Of a stretch of DNA of 34,890 bases, positions 29,382-34,890 are shown one piece after another. Below the pieces are notes generated by a model. The model saw nothing but the letters and a program-made list of their open reading frames with translations, was not told where the DNA came from and did not search any database. How positions within the stretch are numbered: position 1 is the first letter of the stretch; each line of letters opens with the position of its first letter. Where the stretch lies: the IMG/VR virus record IMGVR_UViG_3300045051_000854, positions 1 to 34,890 of that record; one strand, 5' to 3'. The DNA comes from a virus. Position numbers and translations under genes: made by a program.

Positions 29382-30763
29382 ACACCCTCATCGTGCTGCT
29401 CGCCATCACACTCGTCGTGGCCGCAGCCTTCACCATCATCCGTGGCTCCGCCCACGGCATCGCCCGCACCCATCGCACTCAGGTGCGCTCGGTGCTGCTC
29501 CGCCACCCCGTCCGTGATGTGCTCCCTGCAGCTCTGCAGGCACAGATCCAGGACGGCATGTTGGAGGCGGCGTTCGACAACGCCCTGCGGCCCGACTTCC
29601 TGTTCCCCGCAGCTGCGGTGTCCGACCCGGTGTCGGGTGGGGTCGGTCAGCGGATCACCCGCACTCGTACCGGTCTGCTCACGCCAACCACCACGGCAAT
29701 CACCGGGTCCGATCCGGCTGCCGCCACCTACTCGATCGAGCAGTACTCCGGTGTGCTCGATCAGTACGGCAACTCGGTCGACACCAACATGCTCGGCTCG
29801 GCCGTTGGCCAGGCGTCGAAGTTCGTCCGCGACGTCGTCACGTTGGGCATCAACGCCGGCCAGTCCCTCAACCGGCTGTGCCGTGACCGCCTGTACCGCG
29901 TGTACAACGGCGGCCGCACCTGGTGCCGCACCGCTGACGGCGGATCCAACACGACGATCGACGTGAGCTCGGTCGACGGGTTCGAGTTCGTGCTCGTCAA
30001 CGGTGTCCCGACCGCAGTGTCGGCATCGACCCCGCTGAGCGTCACCGTCAACGGTGTCGCCAACACGGTGACCGGTGTCAACCGTGCCGCCCGCACCTTG
30101 ACGCTTGGCACCGCCCGCGTCGATGTGCTCGGCGACCCGATCGTCGCCGTGAACGCCCCGGTCACGCTGCGTCCGAACGCTCGGACCACGGCCTTCACCC
30201 TGATCGGCACTGACAACGCCACGGTCGGTCTGTTCTTCGACGCGGTCGCCCGACTGCGCGCGATGAACGTCCCGACGTTTCCCGACGGCAACTACCAGGC
30301 GCACGTGGATGCGACCACGATGCGGCAGCTGCTGTCGGACACCGAGTTCCGTCAGGCCTTCCAGAGCCAGGGTCCGAGCGACACCTACACCCAGGGTCGC
30401 CTGACGATCTTCGGTGGTGTGGCGTTCACCCTCAACATCGAGGCCCCGACGTTCAGCGGTGACGGCCAGGCACTCACGGTCCGTCGCCCGATCGTGCTCG
30501 GCGCCGAGCCGGTGATCGCCATGCCCCTCGAGGATCAGGGGATGCTCATCGACGAGACCCCCGTCTCCGATGTCCCCGGGATCAGCCTCATCGAGGTCGC
30601 CCCGCAGAGCCAGGTTGCGCTGATCGTGCGCCCGCCGCAGGACCGCCTGCAGCAGGTGATCAGCTCGAGCTGGGCATGGACCGGGGACTACGCCGTCCCG
30701 ACCGACTCAACGACCGGTGACTCGGCGATCGCCAAGCGCGCCGTCGTCATCGAGCACATCTGA
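29378..30763 (+). CDS. Major capsid protein with N-terminal membrane segment
   Basis: 461 residues from ATG 29378, with an ideal AGGAGG 7 nt upstream and overlap with the prp stop. Residues 3-21 form a hydrophobic segment (TLIVLLAITLVVAAAFTII), followed by basic residues and THR (31-33), then VRSVLLRHP (36-44), as in the scaffold. HK97-type capsid body from about residue 55 (DGMLEAAFDNALRPDFLFP, then NSVDTNMLGSAVGQASKFV). Around 190-270 there is a beta-rich Ig-like insertion (VNGVPTAVSASTPLSVTVNG). C-terminus typical (GDSAIAKRAVVIEHI). Basic residues after the membrane segment place the body in the cytoplasm. The leader is unusual for a capsid protein and is probably clipped off at the shared peptide. 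Confidence 0.85.
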   Translation: MNTLIVLLAITLVVAAAFTIIRGSAHGIARTHRTQVRSVLLRHPVRDVLPAALQAQIQDGMLEAAFDNALRPDFLFPAAAVSDPVSGGVGQRITRTRTGLLTPTTTAITGSDPAAATYSIEQYSGVLDQYGNSVDTNMLGSAVGQASKFVRDVVTLGINAGQSLNRLCRDRLYRVYNGGRTWCRTADGGSNTTIDVSSVDGFEFVLVNGVPTAVSASTPLSVTVNGVANTVTGVNRAARTLTLGTARVDVLGDPIVAVNAPVTLRPNARTTAFTLIGTDNATVGLFFDAVARLRAMNVPTFPDGNYQAHVDATTMRQLLSDTEFRQAFQSQGPSDTYTQGRLTIFGGVAFTLNIEAPTFSGDGQALTVRRPIVLGAEPVIAMPLEDQGMLIDETPVSDVPGISLIEVAPQSQVALIVRPPQDRLQQVISSSWAWTGDYAVPTDSTTGDSAIAKRAVVIEHI

Positions 30764-30780
30764 GCCCACTGCCCTGAACC

Positions 30781-30817
30781 GTCGGCTGGCCGGCCGTCTC
30801 CCCTCCGGCCAGCCGAC
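30781..30817 (+). terminator. Perfect hairpin after the capsid gene
   Basis: GTCGGCTGGCCGG and CCGGCCAGCCGAC form a perfect 13-bp stem with an 11-nt loop; no T run follows. It lies 18 bp after the capsid stop and before the connector genes, so it may reduce read-through or protect the 3' end of the capsid mRNA so that capsid protein is made in larger amount than the genes after it. Confidence 0.6.
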
Positions 30818-30859
30818 ACAGGGGCATCCCTTCACCCTCTCTCTGTCAAGGAGGTCGCC

Positions 30860-31255
30860 ATGAGCGACGACACCATCACCACCACAGACCCCGCCTTGGC
30901 GACGGCGCCCGAGCAGCCCGCCCTGGTCGTGCCCGACGTGTCCGCAGCCAAGTTGCTGGCATGGGCCGACGAGGCCGCAGACGACACCGAACGGCACACC
31001 CGGTTGACCGCCGCCCTTGAGGTCGAGTCGGCCAAGGACAAGCCGCGCAGCAACGTCCTCAACCTGCTCGCCCGCGAGCTCGGCATCGGCTCCGACGACC
31101 TGCCGGAAGGTCCTGGCCACTACGTGGCCACCGCCGACTTCGCCGGCATGTTCAACCACACGACCGTGTCGTTCAAGAAGGGCGCCGTCATAGACTTCGC
31201 CGCCGGCCTCGAGCTGGCCGCGCTCGGCTTCCCGGTCGCACCCGGCGACAGCTGA
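30860..31255 (+). CDS. Unknown structural protein after the capsid gene
   Basis: 131 residues from ATG 30860 with AAGGAGG upstream. The N-terminal 30 residues are Thr/Pro-rich and disordered, followed by a helical part (AKLLAWADEAADDTERHTRL). The C-terminal part ends with FAAGLELAALGFPVAPGDS, a pattern of small proteins following the capsid gene in actinophages. It could be a decoration protein or a head-tail connector. Confidence 0.6.
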   Translation: MSDDTITTTDPALATAPEQPALVVPDVSAAKLLAWADEAADDTERHTRLTAALEVESAKDKPRSNVLNLLARELGIGSDDLPEGPGHYVATADFAGMFNHTTVSFKKGAVIDFAAGLELAALGFPVAPGDS

Positions 31256-31267
31256 GCGGCAAGCGAC

Positions 31268-31963
31268 GTGGGCTCCACCCTGACCACATGGTCGACACAG
31301 GTCGCCTCGCTCGTTCGAGATGCCTCCGGCGTCGACGTATCGTCCGCCCAGGCCCGCGACGTCGGCGTGATCCCGGCGCTCGCCCAGTACTCGATCGATC
31401 GTCCTCGAACGGTGGTCGTCGACATCACCCGCCTCGCCGACCGCTACTCGGCGATCCCGACACCGGCACAGGGCTGGTCAGACAACTGGTCACAGGTCAC
31501 CCGTGTCGAGGTGCCGGCCGGCCAGACCCCACCACAGCCAGTCGACTTCGAGATGACCCGCGACCCGTCGACGCCCGCAACGCAACGAATCCTGCTGCCC
31601 GAGGGAACCGGGACGGGTGCGGTACGAGTGTTCTTCACCGCACCGTGGCCTACACCGACCACCGACCCTGCCGTCGACCTCGTGTCACCGGTCGGGTTCT
31701 CCGCGGTGACGAGCCTCGCCGCAGCGATGGTGCTGCTGTCGATGGCTGCCGAAGCTTCACGTTCCCGGCAGGGGGCCTTGGCGACCGACTTCGTCGACGG
31801 CTCCGACCGCACCCGCGACTTCCTCGACGTCGCCGCTGGCCTGCGGGTGGTCTACAACACGTTCATCGGGCTCGGCCAGGTCGCCGGCCAGACCCCATCG
31901 GCGAGCGACCGTCAGCTCCGCTCAACAAAGATCGACCGTCCACCGCGAGTGGTGGCCTGGTGA
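31268..31963 (+). CDS. Head-tail connector protein
   Basis: 231 residues, GTG 31268. N-terminal helical part (LTTWSTQVASLVRDASGVDV), then a beta-like middle part (RTVVVDITRLADRYSAIP) and a C-terminal helical part (AASRSRQGALATDF-like helices near ASLAAAMVLL). The order capsid, connector, neck fits an adaptor that docks under the portal. No strong motif. Confidence 0.65.
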   Translation: MGSTLTTWSTQVASLVRDASGVDVSSAQARDVGVIPALAQYSIDRPRTVVVDITRLADRYSAIPTPAQGWSDNWSQVTRVEVPAGQTPPQPVDFEMTRDPSTPATQRILLPEGTGTGAVRVFFTAPWPTPTTDPAVDLVSPVGFSAVTSLAAAMVLLSMAAEASRSRQGALATDFVDGSDRTRDFLDVAAGLRVVYNTFIGLGQVAGQTPSASDRQLRSTKIDRPPRVVAW

Positions 31964-32397
31964 GGTTCAAGGCGACGATCGACAGTCAGCTCGTCGACCA
32001 CGCCCGCGCAGCACGCGCCCGGATCGACGATCGCGTGAGCGCGGGACTCGACGAGCTCGGCCACCAGTGGGTCGCCGCCGCCGGCCAGATCGCCGGCGGC
32101 ACGGGCGACTACCGCCAGTCGTTCACGAGCGTCAACTCGGGTCGAGCGGTCGAGGTCGGTTCGACGTCCCCGTTGGCGCACGTCATTGAAGCGGGCCGTC
32201 GCCCCGGAAAGCGGCCACCTGTCCGCCGCCGCCGCAGTGGTGACCGCTACGGCGTCACGCCGGCCGCCGCCGAGAAGATCGCCCGGTCGGGTACCCGTGG
32301 CCGGTTCGTCGTCAAGCGGACCGCCGCCAAGATCCGCAACGGCACTCTGCAACGCATCACGTCATCGACGATGCGCGACGTTCTCGGTGGTCGCTGA
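31960..32397 (+). CDS. HK97 gp10-like neck/tail-joining protein
   Basis: 145 residues, GTG overlapping the preceding TGA. Helical N-terminus (LVDHARAARARIDDRVSAGL), WVAAAGQIAGGTGDYRQSF, then SPLAHVIEAGRRPGK (an HxxExGxxP-like segment usual in the HK97 gp10 family) and a very Arg-rich end. It probably closes the head-tail joint. Confidence 0.72.
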   Translation: MRFKATIDSQLVDHARAARARIDDRVSAGLDELGHQWVAAAGQIAGGTGDYRQSFTSVNSGRAVEVGSTSPLAHVIEAGRRPGKRPPVRRRRSGDRYGVTPAAAEKIARSGTRGRFVVKRTAAKIRNGTLQRITSSTMRDVLGGR

Positions 32398-32867
32398 TGG
32401 CCACGACCGACATCACCCCGGTGGTGGCCCGCATCGCGAACCGGATCCAGTCGGTCACCGACATCGGCCTCGTGTGGACGTTCGACCCGTACGACCGTGA
32501 CGACCTTCGCCCGTGGGTGATGTCGACGATTGGCAGTGTTCCGACGTTGCGCGCCTGGTGGGTGTCGGGCCCGACGATGGAAGCCCAACGGGCGACCCAA
32601 TCGTCAGCGGGCCACCTGTTGCGCCGGTGGACGTACACGATCTACGGGGTCGAGGGGTTGAACGCTGACGGCAGTTCGATGGCGACGTTGCGGACCAACG
32701 CCCTCGCGGTCACCGATGCCATCGATCTCGACCGTGACCTGGCCGGCACCTGCCATCGCACCGACCCGTGCTCGTGGCGGACCATCGAGAACCGCAACGC
32801 CTGGCTCGGCATCGCCGGCGCCATGGTCGAGATCACCAAGACCGTCCACACCTTGTCGACGCCGTGA
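32397..32867 (+). CDS. Tail terminator-like protein
   Basis: 156 residues from ATG 32397, overlapping the previous TGA. It follows the gp10-like gene and precedes the major tail protein, where the tail terminator is expected. VVARIANRIQSVTD and WTYTIYGVEG segments suggest an alpha/beta fold. The assignment comes mainly from gene order. Confidence 0.65.
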   Translation: MATTDITPVVARIANRIQSVTDIGLVWTFDPYDRDDLRPWVMSTIGSVPTLRAWWVSGPTMEAQRATQSSAGHLLRRWTYTIYGVEGLNADGSSMATLRTNALAVTDAIDLDRDLAGTCHRTDPCSWRTIENRNAWLGIAGAMVEITKTVHTLSTP

Positions 32868-32882
32868 CCTGAGGAGGAACCC

Positions 32883-33152
32883 ATGGCACCACGCCAACCC
32901 ACCAACCCGGCGCCCGTCCAGGAGGCGCCCGTCCAGGAGGCGCCCGGCACTGATCTGCCGCTCGCACCGGTGCGCGCCCGGTGGAACCACGTCCAGACGA
33001 TGTTCGTGCCCGGCGTCGGGCTCGTCGGCTACGGCGACGAGCTGTTCGTGTCGCCCGAGCAGCTCGACAGCGACGCCTTCCCGGCCATCGCCTGGGACGA
33101 CAACTGGACCCCCGATCCCGCCCTGCACCAGCAGGCCACCCAGGAGGGCTGA
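32883..33152 (+). CDS. Small unknown tail-region protein with a tandem repeat
   Basis: 89 residues from ATG 32883, with GAGGAGG upstream. Residues 9-21 contain PVQEA repeated twice (GCGCCCGTCCAGGAG twice at about 32911-32940, plus a partial third copy). The rest is compact (WNHVQTMFVPGVGLVGYG). Small proteins in front of the major tail protein gene are common; the function is unknown. The repeat unit may vary between relatives. Confidence 0.6.
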   Translation: MAPRQPTNPAPVQEAPVQEAPGTDLPLAPVRARWNHVQTMFVPGVGLVGYGDELFVSPEQLDSDAFPAIAWDDNWTPDPALHQQATQEG

Positions 33153-33155
33153 CCG

Positions 33156-34175
33156 ATGCCGTATCCCCGCTCCACCTCCGCCGCGCTCAACTACGTCGGG
33201 CTCGGCAAGCAATCCGCGAAGGGCACGCCGGTCGCGCCGACGGTCTTCCCGCCATTCCAGGGTGCAGTCGATCTGTCGTCCGGGATGGAAGGCGACGCGA
33301 TCCGCCAGGCGGGCACCGGCCCGTTCGTGAACCGGACGATGAAGACCGCCCACGACCCGGGCGGCGGACTGTCCATGGCGGTCCGTCCGCGCACCGCCGC
33401 CCAGCTGATCGCATGGTTCCTCGGCCAGGACACCCCGGCCGCGAACGGTTCACTGTGGGACCACACCGCCGTGCCGAACGAGGCGAACACGTGGCTGACG
33501 GTCGAGCAGGCCGCCGGCATCTCTGGTGACATCATCGAGCGGTACACCGACGCGGTGCTCACCAAGATGACCTTGTCGGCGCAGGGCAACGGCGACATCA
33601 TGGCCGAGTTCGACTGGACCGCCCTCACCCCTGGCTGGCAGGCGACCGCCGCGACACCCACCCAGGAAACCGGGATCTCCGGCTCGACACCCGGTGGCCC
33701 GTATCGGGCGATGGAAGCCACCTACACCGTCGACGGAGTGAGTTCCGCCGTGGTCGAGTCGTGGTCCATCGAGCTGGAGTGGAAGCTTGACGACGTGCGC
33801 CTGTCACGTGTCACCCGGTCGGATCTGTTGAAGATGGAGCTGACCGGAAAGATCAAGCTCAAGCAGCTCCTCGCGTCGGCCACCGAACGCGACGAGTACC
33901 GCAAGATCATCTACGGCAGCACCACGGGCACCGTCGCCAACAAGAACTTCTTCCAGGGCGGTTCGTTCGTCGTCGCCCTGGACAACGGGCTGGGCACGAC
34001 CAACAACCGCACGCTGTCGGTGACGGCGCCCGTGGTCGACTGGATGGACTCGCCGTATACGCCGCTCAACCCGGACGGCGCGACCATGTACCTCGAGCGT
34101 GAGGGCACGATCCGTAAGGACACCGGCCAGTTCGTCACGATCGTGTCGAAGACCTCCGACGCGGCGGCCTACTGA
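33156..34175 (+). CDS. Major tail protein
   Basis: 339 residues from ATG 33156. N-terminal part with LNYVGLGKQSAKGTPVAPTV, central beta-rich domain with many Thr and Gly, and a C-terminal part with EWKLDDVRLSRVTRS and LSVTAPVVDWMDSPYTPLN, the style of actinophage major tail tube proteins. It directly precedes the G/GT chaperone pair, which is diagnostic of this gene in siphoviruses. Confidence 0.85.
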   Translation: MPYPRSTSAALNYVGLGKQSAKGTPVAPTVFPPFQGAVDLSSGMEGDAIRQAGTGPFVNRTMKTAHDPGGGLSMAVRPRTAAQLIAWFLGQDTPAANGSLWDHTAVPNEANTWLTVEQAAGISGDIIERYTDAVLTKMTLSAQGNGDIMAEFDWTALTPGWQATAATPTQETGISGSTPGGPYRAMEATYTVDGVSSAVVESWSIELEWKLDDVRLSRVTRSDLLKMELTGKIKLKQLLASATERDEYRKIIYGSTTGTVANKNFFQGGSFVVALDNGLGTTNNRTLSVTAPVVDWMDSPYTPLNPDGATMYLEREGTIRKDTGQFVTIVSKTSDAAAY

Positions 34176-34177
34176 GC

Positions 34178-34537
34178 ATGGATCGTGCAGCAATCGAACG
34201 GCTCATCGCGTCGGCGGCACGCCCCGAGCTCCACGAGCTGTACCTGCCGGCGTTGGACCAGACCGTGCACCTGCGCCGACCGACACGCGAGCAGGCGTTC
34301 CGGGTGGTCACCGCCGCCGGCCAGGACGAGGACTGGCAGGCCCGCGCGTTGACCGGCGCGTTGCGGTTCGCGCTCGTCGACGACGCTGGTCGCGAACTGA
34401 TCCGAACGTTCGAGGAGGCTGGCGCCTTCCTGAACGCCCTCGACAACGACGACCTGGTGCTGCTCATGCCCAAGCTCGACGAGCTGCTCGGTTCGGCCGC
34501 GGAGGTGTTGGATGGTGAGGCGGGAAAAGCGCTCTAG
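34178..34537 (+). CDS. Tail assembly chaperone G
   Basis: 119 residues from ATG 34178. Helical N-terminus (AIERLIASAARPELHELYL), middle QTVHLRRPTREQAFRVVTAA and a helical C-terminus. It follows the major tail protein and precedes the tape measure gene. A fraction of ribosomes shift frame at GGGAAAA (34522-34528), 7 nt before its stop, and make a longer GT form. Confidence 0.85.
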   Translation: MDRAAIERLIASAARPELHELYLPALDQTVHLRRPTREQAFRVVTAAGQDEDWQARALTGALRFALVDDAGRELIRTFEEAGAFLNALDNDDLVLLMPKLDELLGSAAEVLDGEAGKAL

Positions 34538-34779
34538 CCGAGCGTGACGATCTGTTCGTCCTGTACCACGTGTGCTTCGAGCTCGGCCGCTTCCCGCACG
34601 AGTTGCCGCCAGACCTGCCTGATGAGCAGTTCCTGCTGATGGCCGCCTACGTGTCGCTGCGGGCCGACATCGAACGCCGAGGGGCCGCTGGTGCCCGTTC
34701 GGCCAGGGGTCGTGCCGCCGAGGCGGCGTATCAGGCGGCGGAAGCCGAAGCGTGGGCAGCTCGTCGAGGAGGTGGGTGA
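34178..34779 (+). CDS. Tail assembly chaperone GT, made by -1 frameshift
   Basis: The longer form of G: about 117 codons in frame 0, then the -1 frame after the slippery site. The -1 frame continues without a stop as SALAERDDLFVLYHVCFELG and on to the end at TGA 34777-34779, about 200 residues in total. The C-terminal part is helical and Ala/Arg-rich (AEAAYQAAEAEAWAARRGGG) and should bind the tape measure. Its stop overlaps the tape measure ATG. A -1 frameshift in this position is conserved in siphoviruses and fixes the G/GT ratio. Confidence 0.85.
34522..34528 (+). promoter_or_regulatory. Slippery site GGGAAAA for -1 frameshift
   Basis: The heptamer reads G GGA AAA in the G frame and fits the X-XXY-YYZ rule. 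It is followed directly by GCGCTC and TAG. A -1 slip (GGG AAA) leads into an open frame that continues to the tape measure gene. No clear pseudoknot was worked out downstream. Confidence 0.85.
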
Positions 34780-34890
34780 TGGCCGAGTTCGTCGAGAAGG
34801 TCCGCTATGAGGCCGACATCAGCGATCTGAAGCGCAAGCTCGGCGAGATCGAGGGCGCCACCGAAGCGGTCGGTGACACCACCCAGTCGA
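34764..34890. repeat. Right copy of 127-bp terminal direct repeat
   Basis: Identical to 1-127. It carries the end of the GT frame and the start of the tape measure gene (ATG 34779), which is cut by the end of the window. It shows that the contig closes into a circle. Confidence 0.95.

Noticed and set aside
32911-32946. Tandem 15-bp repeat as a regulatory element
   Set aside because: It is in frame in a small gene and simply encodes PVQEA twice; no sign of a separate role.
1-34890. CRISPR arrays, insertion sequences or transposases
   Set aside because: No array of evenly spaced repeats and no transposase-like protein was seen anywhere in the window.

Overview
The window is an essentially complete genome of a temperate, long-tailed (siphovirus-type) phage of a high-GC actinobacterium. 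The last 127 bases (34764-34890) repeat bases 1-127 exactly, so the sequence closes into a circle of 34,763 bp that the contig cuts at the start of the tape measure gene. The host class is inferred from the high GC content, frequent GTG starts, leaderless-looking promoters, an r1t-type holin and an endolysin C-terminal domain of a kind common in surface proteins of Actinobacteria, notably Acidimicrobiia such as Ilumatobacter. The host is not proven.

Layout. Tail tip and lysis: 16-7583 holds the tape measure, four minor tail proteins, two small proteins, an amidase endolysin, a DUF6527-like protein, a membrane/coiled-coil protein and an r1t-type holin. Lysogeny and accessory: 7588-12140 holds a minus-strand membrane-anchored protein, an attP-like site made of the 3' end of a tRNA or tmRNA gene flanked by TGTGGCC arm repeats, a tyrosine integrase, two unknown genes, a hicA-hicB toxin-antitoxin pair bracketed by about 50-bp direct repeats, and a divergent repressor/Cro-like switch. 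Early region: 12140-21039 is a tight cascade of about 25 small genes whose stops and starts overlap. It includes an excisionase-like HTH protein, several zinc-finger proteins, a small protein with an LPXTG-type sorting signal, a HELCH metallopeptidase, RusA, a ParB-like protein, a frameshifted zinc protein and an ASCH protein. Then come a likely minus-strand gene inside the operon, a replication-organiser/HNH fusion, a zinc protein, a CAT-anticodon tRNA, a small unknown gene and an HNH nuclease.

Head and tail: from 23986 the order is the usual packaging and structural one: small terminase, a small protein, large terminase, portal, MuF-like protein, scaffold, a small Prp-like cysteine protease, major capsid protein, connector and neck genes, major tail protein, then the tail assembly chaperones G and GT joined by a -1 frameshift at GGGAAAA (34522-34528), and the tape measure across the contig ends.

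The most interesting part is the head-maturation cassette 28531-30763. Scaffold and capsid proteins share an N-terminal peptide (THR, then VR-x-VLLRHP), and the 61-residue gene between them looks like a minimal Prp protease. The capsid protein also starts with a membrane-spanning segment upstream of that peptide. This suggests a self-contained system in which a phage-encoded Prp releases scaffold and membrane-tethered capsid protein at a common site. All functions are read from sequence patterns; no database search was run.
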